A stretch of DNA of 6,232 nt, from contig JAEZGD010000387.1 of the NCBI GenBank assembly GCA_023417165.1, forward strand, positions 1 to 6,232, given 5' to 3'. The notes beneath the pieces are model-generated. The model was not told the origin of the DNA and made no database searches. It saw nothing but the letters and a program-made list of their open reading frames with translations. The stretch is from Planctomycetota bacterium (GTDB lineage Bacteria > Planctomycetota > Planctomycetia > Pirellulales > Pirellulaceae). Position numbers and translations under genes: made by a program. Below, piece after piece: positions 1 through 5,546 of this stretch (its first letter is position 1; every line of letters starts with the position of its first letter).

Positions 1-236
1 GGATATTGGCGCTGCTGCATGCGCACCAACGCATAGGCGTAGACGAGTTGGCGATCGCCAGGAAAATCCTCGACCGCCTGCTGATAGGCGGCCGCAGCGC
101 GCTCACGTCCCTCGGGACGTGTGTCCCAGCCGACCGATAGCAACTCGGAGATGGCCGCCGCAGGCGAGACTTGCGCCGAGGTGGTCGAGCTGAGCAGGCC
201 CAGGCATGCCGCAAGTATCAGCGTGCGCGCAATCAT
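1..236 (-). CDS. Secreted TPR-type protein, N-terminal part (runs off the window)
   Basis: Seventy-eight residues are visible, read leftward from ATG at 236-234. The protein opens with an export signal: MIAR, a hydrophobic stretch to about residue 18, then TSA-Q, which fits signal peptidase I cleavage after residue 21. LAAC at residues 8-11 resembles a lipobox, but it sits very early and hydrophobic residues continue past it, so I favour cleavage over lipidation. Residues 41-78 look like a tetratricopeptide helix pair, with AAAAYQQAVEDFPGD followed by an alanine- and tyrosine-rich helix. This suggests an exported protein-interaction scaffold; no specific function can be named. GGGAG lies about 11 bases before the start. 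A second ATG at 244 is out of frame. The gene is divergent from mgtE. The rest lies left of the window. Confidence 0.72.
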   Translation of the reverse strand, partial: MIARTLILAACLGLLSSTTSAQVSPAAAISELLSVGWDTRPEGRERAAAAYQQAVEDFPGDRQLVYAYALVRMQQRQY

Positions 237-545
237 GGTTGCATGATCTCCCAGAATTCGGCCCCACCTGCGTGTATGTTATCCTAACAGGGTTGTCAGG
301 GCCAGCAAGCAAACGGCGCTCCCCCATTAGATAGGAACGTCGGGCGCGCCTTGGTGGTGATTCGCGCGCCACCAGAGTTGGTTGTAACCAGTACGTCTAT
401 TCCGATTAGATGACGCAGGCGAGCGTCGAATTGAGCGACGAGCGACGATCCTTTCTGGACGCTGCCTAGTCGATTTTTAGCAGACTTGCTAAAGTCTGTG
501 CTGTTTCTGCTTCGTTACGCTCGTCTCCGACGTTCGGCCCGCTGC
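237..545. other. Divergent intergenic region with mgtE leader hairpins
   Basis: No gene is convincing in this ~310-base gap between the exported TPR-type gene and mgtE. It must hold promoters for both directions, but I see no strong sigma-70 pair. The clearest structures lie on the mgtE side. TGGTGG at 352-357 pairs with CCACCA at 369-374 around an 11-base loop. TGGT/ACCA around TGTA sits in the palindromic stretch near 379-390. CAGACTT at 481-487 pairs with AAGTCTG at 492-498 around GCTA, followed by a pyrimidine-rich stretch. Because mgtE genes are often controlled by a Mg2+-sensing leader (M-box), the folding is notable, but I do not recognise the M-box consensus. Confidence 0.5.
481..498 (+). 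promoter_or_regulatory. Leader hairpin upstream of mgtE
   Basis: A perfect 7-bp stem (CAGACTT/AAGTCTG) with a GCTA loop lies 47 bases before the chosen mgtE ATG. AG just before it can pair with CT after a two-base bulge. The following bases are pyrimidine-rich (TGCTGTTTCTGC) but not a true T-run, so this is either a weak terminator/attenuator or a simple leader stem. It also overlaps a possible upstream TTG start at 486, which makes that start less likely. Confidence 0.35.
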
Positions 546-1907
546 ATGATTAACACTCTCTATTTGCCCGAACTCCGCGAAATGCTGTCGGAGGGCAACC
601 AGGCAGAGCTCTGCGAGTTCTGCACCGCGTTGCATCCGGCTCGCACCGCCGAGTTCATGGAGGGGTTAAACGCTGCGGAAGCCTGGTCCGTGCTGAAGCA
701 CGCCGAACCTTCGCTCCGAGCCCAGATTTTCACCTATTTCGACCACGACAAGCAGGTCGAAATCCTGGAACTGCAAGACCGCAGCGATGTGGCCTTGCTG
801 CTGACCGAGTTGCCAGCCGACGATCGCGTTGACTTGCTGGACGACGTCAGTCCCGATGCGGTCAACGAACTGTTGCCGCTGCTGCCGGTCGAAGAACGCC
901 GCAATATCTTGCGTCTGCGTGCTTATCCCGAAGGCACCGCTGGCGCGATGATGACGACCGAAGTCGCCATGCTCAGCGAGTCGCTGACGGTCCGCCAGGC
1001 GCTGGCCGAACTGAGCCAGCAAGGCGAGCACCTAGAGACGATTTACTATATTTATGTGGTCGATAGCGACGACCATCTGCGGGGCGTGGTCAGCACGCGG
1101 CAACTCGTCTCGGCCATCGGCAAGCCGGATACGCGCCTGAGTGAACTGATGGAAACCGATATGGTGACCGTCAGCGTTTACGACGCGCGCGAAGATGTTG
1201 TCGATCGCGTCGCCCAGTACGACTTGCTGGCGATTCCGGTCGTCGATGCCGAGCGCCGACTGGTCGGGATCATCACGCACGACGACGTCATTGACGCGAT
1301 GCGCGACGAGGCGACCGAAGACGCGCACATGATTTCAGCCGTTGCGCCGCTCGAGGACAGCTACCTGAAGACGGGCGTGTTGCTGCTCAGCTGGAAACGC
1401 GGCATCTGGCTGAGCGTGCTGTTTGTGACTGGCATCTGCACTGCTTTTGCATTGCGCCACTACGAACGAAAGCTCGAACTGGCGATCTGGCTGGTCTGGT
1501 TCTTGCCCTTGGTGAATTCCAGCGGCGGTAATACCGGCAGCCAGTCGGCGACGCTGATTATTACCGCGCTCAACAATGGCGACGTGTCGCTGAATCAATG
1601 GCGACGCGTCGTCCTGCGCGAGATGGCCATGGGGCTGGCGCTGGGGTCGTTCCTCGGCATGCTGGGCGTGATCATGTCGATCATGCTCATACCCACCTGG
1701 GACTGGCATCACCTGGTGGTCTTTCCGTTGACGCTGATCCTGGTGGTGACCTGCGGCACGCTGGTCGGCTCGCTGTTGCCGCTGCTCTTTCAAAGAATGG
1801 GGTTGGACCCCGCGCTGATGAGCAATCCGTTTGTCAGCGGCATTATGGATATCGTCGGCATCACGACGTATCTCAACGTCGCAGCATGGCTGCTGTCGAA
1901 CACGTAA
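546..1907 (+). CDS. mgtE: MgtE-family magnesium transporter
   Basis: This is a 453-residue inner-membrane Mg2+ channel/transporter, close to the ~450 residues usual for the family. A helical MgtE_N domain covers about residues 35-135. Two CBS domains (about 137-192 and 201-255) include the typical VVDxxxxLxGVVS and PVVDxxxxLVGIIT patterns. The C-terminal membrane domain starts near 285 with about five segments. It carries the hallmark SSGGNTGSQ at 325-333 and an aspartate at 435 (SGIMDIVG) in the place of the pore aspartate of Thermus MgtE. In the family, the cytosolic domains sense Mg2+ and close the pore; that is known from relatives, not seen here. I chose ATG 546 because the following MINTLYLPELREML looks like a family N terminus. 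An in-frame TTG at 486 would add 20 unlikely residues across a hairpin. No clear Shine-Dalgarno precedes either start. Confidence 0.95.
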   Translation: MINTLYLPELREMLSEGNQAELCEFCTALHPARTAEFMEGLNAAEAWSVLKHAEPSLRAQIFTYFDHDKQVEILELQDRSDVALLLTELPADDRVDLLDDVSPDAVNELLPLLPVEERRNILRLRAYPEGTAGAMMTTEVAMLSESLTVRQALAELSQQGEHLETIYYIYVVDSDDHLRGVVSTRQLVSAIGKPDTRLSELMETDMVTVSVYDAREDVVDRVAQYDLLAIPVVDAERRLVGIITHDDVIDAMRDEATEDAHMISAVAPLEDSYLKTGVLLLSWKRGIWLSVLFVTGICTAFALRHYERKLELAIWLVWFLPLVNSSGGNTGSQSATLIITALNNGDVSLNQWRRVVLREMAMGLALGSFLGMLGVIMSIMLIPTWDWHHLVVFPLTLILVVTCGTLVGSLLPLLFQRMGLDPALMSNPFVSGIMDIVGITTYLNVAAWLLSNT

Positions 1908-1929
1908 CGCCAGAGCTAGATCGCGTTAC
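1904..1929. terminator. Shared hairpin between two convergent genes
   Basis: GTAACGC at 1904-1910 and GCGTTAC at 1923-1929 form a perfect 7-bp inverted repeat with a 12-base loop. The TAA of mgtE (1905-1907) is in the left arm and the TAA of the minus-strand hypothetical gene (1926-1928) is in the right arm. Position and symmetry suggest a bidirectional terminator or a block to transcript collision. Neither side has a T-run, so a canonical intrinsic terminator is not supported. Confidence 0.35.
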
Positions 1930-2264
1930 ACGTCCAGAGCAGGAGCGCCGACATACAACTGCAAGATTTGGCTTTGGACTTTGATCGCGCGGATCAAGAT
2001 CCAGATTTGGTCCGGCGTGAATTGCCGTGGATCGCTCTTGGCCAAGAGTTCTAGCTCTTCGGTCATCGCGGCATGCTGATCGGTCGCCGCTTGTAGACGT
2101 AGGCCCATTTCTTTCCATGCCGACTTCAGTGTGCCGTCGTCTTCCAGACGTTCGATATCGTTGACGGCGTTCGATAGCAAGAGGCACAGCCGCGCGACAT
2201 CGCGGATCTCGGCTTGTGGTTGCATCGCTTCAATGCGGCTAGCGAGTGTCTGGCAATTCAACAT
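1926..2264 (-). CDS. Small helical hypothetical protein
   Basis: A 112-residue protein I do not recognise. It has no signal peptide or membrane segment and looks almost wholly alpha-helical and cytoplasmic. Helices around residues 4-40 (with IRDVARLCLLLSNAVNDIER) and 45-75 are followed by a conserved-looking end, FTPDQIWILIRAIKVQSQ, at 82-99. The start is well supported: AGAGAGG lies six bases before ATG 2264. It ends 18 bases from the mgtE stop, tail to tail, so the two are not co-transcribed. The gap to the upstream radical SAM gene is ~250 bases, which argues for its own promoter, although no clear one is visible. It may be a lineage-restricted protein. Nothing in the sequence points to a biochemical activity. 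Confidence 0.75.
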   Translation of the reverse strand: MLNCQTLASRIEAMQPQAEIRDVARLCLLLSNAVNDIERLEDDGTLKSAWKEMGLRLQAATDQHAAMTEELELLAKSDPRQFTPDQIWILIRAIKVQSQILQLYVGAPALDV

Positions 2265-2476
2265 GACGCGCCTCTCTCTTACTCAAATAGTGCCGTTGCG
2301 ACTGGCAATTCAGATAGGATTCCGCCCTAGGTCGTCATGCCCGACTGTCGGACGAGTGACCGATGAGTGCTCTAACGTGTCCAGCGGTGGCGCGCTCGTG
2401 TTCCTAGCGAGCAATCGCGTGTCGTCCTGGGCACATCGCAACTTTAGCTTGAACTAAAGAAAAGCCAAGTTTTTTG

Positions 2477-2501
2477 TAAGTCTATATACGAACTAGACTT
2501 A
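2477..2501 (-). terminator. Possible terminator after the radical SAM gene
   Basis: TAAGTCTA at 2477-2484 and TAGACTTA at 2494-2501 form a perfect 8-bp stem with a 9-base loop, starting 17 bases past the radical SAM stop codon. On the minus strand an A-run, not a T-run, follows. A second stem, CTTTAG/CTAAAG (2442-2447 with 2454-2459), lies further on, after a TTTT on that strand. Position supports transcript ending here; the T-tract evidence is weak. Confidence 0.33.
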
Positions 2502-2518
2502 GCGGCTGCCCGCAGCGA

Positions 2519-3838
2519 TTAGTGCGCTTCATATTCGCCCGTGAGCTGTTGGACCGCTGGTGAATAGAGCCAGGGACCGATGGCATCCGACCATGCCAGA
2601 CCGAGCGGCGTGAGCGTCACCTGGGCGTTATCGATGGTTGCCCAACCGCGCGCTGGCAATGTCTGCAATTCAGGCAGATCGTCGAGAGGATCGCTGGCAA
2701 ATCGCTGGCGATAATTGCTGCGCGAGAGTCCTGTGGCTTGTAACAGCGGCAGAATCACGAACCGCCGCTGCTGCTCTTCGCGCGTGAGCCAGAAGCCATG
2801 GCGCGCGACCGCCAATTCGGCTGGCGTTTGTTGCAAGTACTCGCCCAGGATGGCCGCCACCCCTTGGCGACCCACAGCATACTCGCGACTGTAGTGCAGC
2901 GAGCGCGTATACGATCGCGCGCCGCAACCCAAGCCGACCATGCCATCGCTTTGGCAGCAATAGACCGGGCCGTCCATGTTCCGCGCATGAGGCGCGCAAA
3001 ACATCCGCATAGACACTTGGGTGTATCCGGCCTCGAGCAAGGCCTCTCGGCCGGCTTCATAGGCCGCGAGGCGTTCGTCATCCCAAGCTCGGTCGCGTTG
3101 GCCTAACCCAGTCAGAGGCCGTACATAGAGTGGGTAGAGATAGATTTCCTCAGCGCGATGCGTGATTGCTTGTTGAACCGTCGCGGCAAACTGCCCAGGC
3201 GATTGACCTTCGCCGCCATAGATCAAATCGAGGTTCAGGACCGGAAAACCCGCGTCGCGCACCAGTCCAATCGCGCGCTCGACATCGCCGCGCCGCTGCG
3301 GACGCCCGAGCCGATGCGCTTCGTCGTCATCGAACGATTGCACGCCAAGACTAAGACGCTCGACACCATGGTGACGCAGCACCGCCAACTTCTCGGCCGT
3401 GACCGTGGCGGGCGATGCTTCGCAACCCGACGGCGGCAGCGCCGCGCCCTTGGTAACGATGCGCGCGATTTCAAAAAGCTCGGCCAACTGATCCGCTTCA
3501 AGAAACGTCGGTGTGCCGCCACCAATCGCCATCCGCGCAAACGTCGCTGGCGGCAATGCCTGGCGCAGTTGCTCCGCTTCGACCCGCATCTGTTGTAAAT
3601 AGCGTGCGGCCAATCCAGCGGCAGGATTCGCTTGCGTGAACAGATTGCAGAAGCCGCAACGAAACTCGCAAAACGGCACGTGCAAATATAAGAATAGCGC
3701 CGAGCAATCTTCCTCGCGCCACGCTTCGCTCAGCGGCACCGCTGGCGTCAACCGCCGATACGCGGTCTTATGCGGATACGCATAGCTATAGCTAACGTAC
3801 GGCGTCAGCGTTTCAGTCGCTATGCGCTCGGCATTCAT
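2519..3838 (-). CDS. STM4012-type radical SAM protein (HemN/HemW-like)
   Basis: This 439-residue protein is a cytoplasmic radical SAM enzyme. The cluster motif CX3CX2C is at Cys57, Cys61 and Cys64 (PFCEFRCGFCNLFT), followed by the SAM-binding GGGTP at 106-110, GVQSFD at 165-170 and DLIYG at 204-208, in the order seen in HemN/HemW relatives. The N terminus YSYAYPHKTAYRRL (17-30) and the CQSDGMVGLGCGARSY stretch (295-310) match what I recall of the STM4012 family, which is distinct from true coproporphyrinogen dehydrogenase and from HemW. The substrate is unknown. In other bacteria the family usually sits beside STM4011, STM4013 and STM4014 homologues; none are here. ATG 3838 is fixed by an in-frame TGA directly before it, with GGTGA eight bases upstream as a plausible ribosome site. 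A separate promoter lies upstream, so it is probably transcribed alone. Confidence 0.88.
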   Translation of the reverse strand: MNAERIATETLTPYVSYSYAYPHKTAYRRLTPAVPLSEAWREEDCSALFLYLHVPFCEFRCGFCNLFTQANPAAGLAARYLQQMRVEAEQLRQALPPATFARMAIGGGTPTFLEADQLAELFEIARIVTKGAALPPSGCEASPATVTAEKLAVLRHHGVERLSLGVQSFDDDEAHRLGRPQRRGDVERAIGLVRDAGFPVLNLDLIYGGEGQSPGQFAATVQQAITHRAEEIYLYPLYVRPLTGLGQRDRAWDDERLAAYEAGREALLEAGYTQVSMRMFCAPHARNMDGPVYCCQSDGMVGLGCGARSYTRSLHYSREYAVGRQGVAAILGEYLQQTPAELAVARHGFWLTREEQQRRFVILPLLQATGLSRSNYRQRFASDPLDDLPELQTLPARGWATIDNAQVTLTPLGLAWSDAIGPWLYSPAVQQLTGEYEAH

Positions 3839-3851
3839 TCAGACAGTCACC

Positions 3852-3887
3852 ACTGCAAACATTGGGGACGGGATTCGAGTTTGCAGT
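3852..3887. promoter_or_regulatory. 9-bp dyad overlapping that promoter (operator candidate)
   Basis: ACTGCAAAC at 3852-3860 and GTTTGCAGT at 3879-3887 are perfect inverted copies separated by 18 bases. The right copy overlaps the -10 box and the predicted transcription start; the left copy lies in the leader. Since one arm is mostly upstream of the start, an RNA hairpin is unlikely and binding by a dimeric regulator is the simpler reading. No regulator gene is adjacent. Confidence 0.42.
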
Positions 3888-3913
3888 ATAAAACATTTCG
3901 CCAGCGATGCGAA
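3885..3913 (-). promoter_or_regulatory. Sigma-70-like promoter of the radical SAM gene
   Basis: Read on the minus strand, TTCGCA (plus positions 3908-3913) is followed after exactly 17 bases by TATACT (3885-3890). The -10 box matches five of six consensus bases and the -35 box four of six. The predicted start near 3878 leaves a leader of about 40 bases before ATG 3838. This is the best promoter match I found in the window. Confidence 0.55.
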
Positions 3914-3973
3914 CGAATGATCTGGCAACTGGATGGCTTTCGAGCAGTGCGGAGACTGCGCCGTAGGTGACGC

Positions 3974-3991
3974 GGCAATCGATTGGTTGCC
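3974..3991 (-). terminator. Weak hairpin after the small membrane-protein gene
   Basis: GGCAA at 3974-3978 pairs with TTGCC at 3987-3991 around an 8-base loop, and flanking CGC/GCG can extend the stem past a two-base bulge. The same stretch holds the 10-bp palindrome CAATCGATTG (3976-3985). It lies about 36 bases past the 4028 stop codon, where a terminator would be expected, but no T-run follows on the minus strand. Confidence 0.25.
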
Positions 3992-4027
3992 AACGCGTGA
4001 TAATGGGCCATAAGAGCGGCGGCGCTG

Positions 4028-4393
4028 TTATTGAGTAAATCGCAGATCAATTACTCTGTTTCCCGCTGCATCCACCGGCAGTGTCTGCATCCACGCGTCT
4101 TCGGCTTGAGCCTCCTTCGAGTCCCAGAAGTCAGGGCGCCATTTTCGATCGAGTGTATGCAACGGCCTAAATAACACGTCACCTATGAGGCAGAGGCGTG
4201 TTCGCGGCAGGTCATCAGAAAAGTAATAGGCTTCACGCCTATAGAAGCCATTGTAGGTCGGTAGGTCATCGACCCCGACCATGGTGATTTCAACCGGCCG
4301 GAGCGCGAGAAGATAGCCGAGTATGTAGGCTATTGGTAACGACAGAAACAGCACAATCGCGCCTGTGGCCGCCCTGGGATGCTTCGTTTCCAT
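4028..4393 (-). CDS. Small single-pass membrane protein, function unknown
   Basis: A 121-residue protein with a short basic N terminus (METKHPR) and one strong hydrophobic segment at about residues 10-32 (GAIVLFLSLPIAYILGYLLAL). A polar domain of about 90 residues follows, rich in aromatic and charged residues (YNGFYRREAYYF at 47-58). The segment could be an uncleaved signal anchor with the rest outside the membrane; no clear cleavage site is seen. I recognise no family. No good ribosome site precedes ATG 4393; a weak CATAAG box ends eight bases before it, which would give a nearly leaderless transcript. The gene sits just left of the tRNA-like fragment, so its upstream region may have been changed if an element inserted there. 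It reads in the same direction as the radical SAM gene but is about 190 bases away. Confidence 0.6.
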   Translation of the reverse strand: METKHPRAATGAIVLFLSLPIAYILGYLLALRPVEITMVGVDDLPTYNGFYRREAYYFSDDLPRTRLCLIGDVLFRPLHTLDRKWRPDFWDSKEAQAEDAWMQTLPVDAAGNRVIDLRFTQ

Positions 4394-4441
4394 GGCCGCA
4401 TCTTATGGCGAAGGGAATTTGTCCCACAATAGCAGTTGCAG

Positions 4442-4466
4442 TAGCTCGAGTGGGATTCGAACCCAT
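4442..4466 (-). other. tRNA 3'-end-like fragment (possible attachment half-site)
   Basis: On the minus strand this reads as a tRNA T-arm: TGGG, loop TTCGAAT, CCCA. A seven-base acceptor-like stretch (TCGAGCT) and a possible discriminator A follow. The loop GGTTCGAATCC is the classic tRNA consensus. No matching D arm, anticodon arm or 5' acceptor strand lies at the right distance, so it is not a whole tRNA, and no CCA is encoded. The 3' end points left, the geometry expected for the half-site left when an element to the right integrates into a tRNA gene. A plain hairpin is the alternative, since CGAG/CTCG can extend the stem. Confidence 0.38.
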
Positions 4467-4583
4467 CTCGTAACACCCCGAACTTCTCGCTGGCGATAAA
4501 GAGACGCTCGCCTCAATAGTTCTGGCTCGCATTTGTCCCGATAACACAAACAAGGGTAGGCGGCTGATCCCCGCCGAAGACTT

Positions 4584-4622
4584 GCCGGCTGCTGTGGCAC
4601 GCTCATCGTCACAGCAGCCGGC
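4584..4622. repeat. Perfect 13-bp inverted repeat before the recombinase gene
   Basis: GCCGGCTGCTGTG (4584-4596) and CACAGCAGCCGGC (4610-4622) are exact inverted copies with a 13-base spacer. The dyad ends 27 bases before the recombinase ATG. No T-run follows on either strand, so an intrinsic terminator is unlikely. A recombination or operator site bound by the neighbouring recombinase, or a strong leader stem limiting its expression, are the main options. Confidence 0.6.
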
Positions 4623-4649
4623 GTAGTCGCCCTGAGAGGATGAGCATCT

Positions 4650-5336
4650 ATGTCCCTGGACTGCGATTTCCAATCGCCCTACGACCTGTTTCTGCCCGGT
4701 CAAGCCAGCGATTACATCGAATCGTTTGCGATTGAACCTGACATGCCTGTCATTCTGGCTGTCCGCGTCTCTGGACGCGAGCAAGCACGCAACGGGAACG
4801 ATGAGGGGCAAACAGCCTGGCTGCAAAAGATCGTCGTGGATAACGGCGGTATCGTGGCTGACATCGTTTCGCATGTTGGATCTGGATGTGACCCGTGCTG
4901 GCTGGCAATGGCGACGACGCTTGCCCAGGAGCATAACGCAATCATTCTGGCAGAATCAACTGACAGGCTGATTCGCGATCATCGCTACCACTCCAAGCTG
5001 CGTCCGGATTTACAGGCTCGTAATCCGGAGCTGCGTTATATGCGTTCGTTCACCCGTGGCGTTCGGGTGATGACGTACCTGCCTCCCGAAGCGACACCCT
5101 ACGAGGTGCGCAGGCATCAACGCGAACGCGGAAAGTGGTTCAGCGGCAATAAAGGCGGACGGGGCAAGAAGAAACGTACCCGCCCGAGATTCTATCTGCC
5201 GCGATTCAATGGCGAGGCTGCGGCAACGCTGCGAACGCATCTAGCCAACGGCTTGAGCGTGGAAGACATCGCTTGCCAGCTACGGCGACCGCTTCGCACT
5301 GTCTACGGCTGGATTCGTCGTCTGGACGAGCAATAA
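4650..5336 (+). CDS. Small divergent serine recombinase (resolvase/invertase type)
   Basis: A 228-residue protein with a resolvase-like catalytic core after a ~33-residue N-terminal extension. VILAVRVSGREQ places the likely nucleophile at Ser41 with Arg39 beside it. EGQ at 52-54 fits the usual Gln-containing helix start. ESTDRLIRD at 102-110 supplies Arg106 and Arg109, equivalent to Arg68 and Arg71 of gamma-delta resolvase. The arginine normally found in the SG..DRP region seems absent, because GSGCDPCW occupies that place. After a basic linker (about 150-180, with GRGKKKR) comes a helix-turn-helix at about 187-224 (LSVEDIACQLRRPLRTVYGWI), as in Hin-type proteins. It would cut and rejoin DNA at a specific site. 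GAGAGGA lies nine bases before ATG 4650. The upstream dyad and nearby tRNA-like fragment suggest a mobile element. It is too short for a large serine integrase. Confidence 0.78.
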   Translation: MSLDCDFQSPYDLFLPGQASDYIESFAIEPDMPVILAVRVSGREQARNGNDEGQTAWLQKIVVDNGGIVADIVSHVGSGCDPCWLAMATTLAQEHNAIILAESTDRLIRDHRYHSKLRPDLQARNPELRYMRSFTRGVRVMTYLPPEATPYEVRRHQRERGKWFSGNKGGRGKKKRTRPRFYLPRFNGEAAATLRTHLANGLSVEDIACQLRRPLRTVYGWIRRLDEQ

Positions 5337-5353
5337 GCGGCAAATTCGCAATT

Positions 5354-5440
5354 CTTTCCTCAGCGTCATTCTGTCACAGGGAATCCCATGGAAACAGCAG
5401 AAGCCATGCACTTCCTTTAAGCCGCATAGCTGAGGGAAAG
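5354..5440. repeat. Widely spaced inverted repeat after the recombinase gene
   Basis: CTTTCCTCAGC at 5354-5364 is matched by GCTGAGGGAAAG at 5429-5440, complementary except for one extra G. The arms enclose 64 bases that contain a smaller CATGG/CCATG stem (5387-5391 with 5404-5408). This could be a folded 3' end of the recombinase message, a protein-binding dyad or an element boundary. Confidence 0.4.
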
Positions 5441-5448
5441 TATTAGTG

Positions 5449-5472
5449 CATACCAGCAGACATACAAGCAGA
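5449..5472 (+). repeat. 12-bp tandem repeats, decaying rightward
   Basis: CATACCAGCAGA is followed directly by CATACAAGCAGA, one mismatch in twelve. Looser copies follow (GACATGCAGA, then ATGCACGCAAGAA) to about 5500. GTGCAT at 5446-5451 and ATGCAC at 5488-5493 bracket the set as an inverted pair. Short direct repeats ahead of a gene are typical of regulator or replication-initiator binding, but no initiator gene is visible. Confidence 0.45.
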
Positions 5473-5546
5473 GACATGCAGACAGAAATGCACGCAAGAA
5501 ATCACCCACAAGCACACACCTGACTACACCGTGTTTGCATCGTCTG

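Noticed and set aside
486..545. TTG start extending mgtE by 20 residues
   Set aside because: The added residues are basic and unlike the family N terminus, the start falls inside a hairpin, and ATG 546 begins a typical MgtE N terminus.
2265..2518. A small gene in the gap between the hypothetical and radical SAM genes
   Set aside because: The only sizeable frame there starts inside the minus-strand hypothetical gene, lacks a ribosome site and shows no domain; the gap holds only weak stems.
3158..3598. 146-codon plus-strand frame inside the radical SAM gene
   Set aside because: It is antisense to a well-conserved catalytic region, and its Arg- and His-rich composition is typical of a shadow frame in GC-rich sequence.
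2519..3838. Annotation as hemN or hemW
   Set aside because: The core motifs are shared, but the N-terminal YAYPHKTAYRRL and PFCEFRCGFCNLFT patterns fit the STM4012 group better, so no haem function is claimed.
4430..4560. A complete tRNA gene on the minus strand
   Set aside because: Only the T-arm fits. No D arm, anticodon stem or matching 5' acceptor strand occurs at proper spacing; an anticodon-like TCG placement leaves two of five stem pairs mismatched.
4290..4934. Long 214-codon minus-strand frame across the start of the recombinase
   Set aside because: It spans the end of the membrane-protein gene, the tRNA-like site and the recombinase start; the protein has no recognisable domain and reads as an antisense shadow.
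4608..5379. GTCACAG on both sides of the recombinase gene as an insertion target duplication
   Set aside because: Seven bases recurring at about 770 bases' distance is not striking, and no terminal inverted repeats accompany them.
5449..5500. CRISPR-like repeats
   Set aside because: The units are only about 12 bases, directly adjacent without spacers, and degrade quickly.
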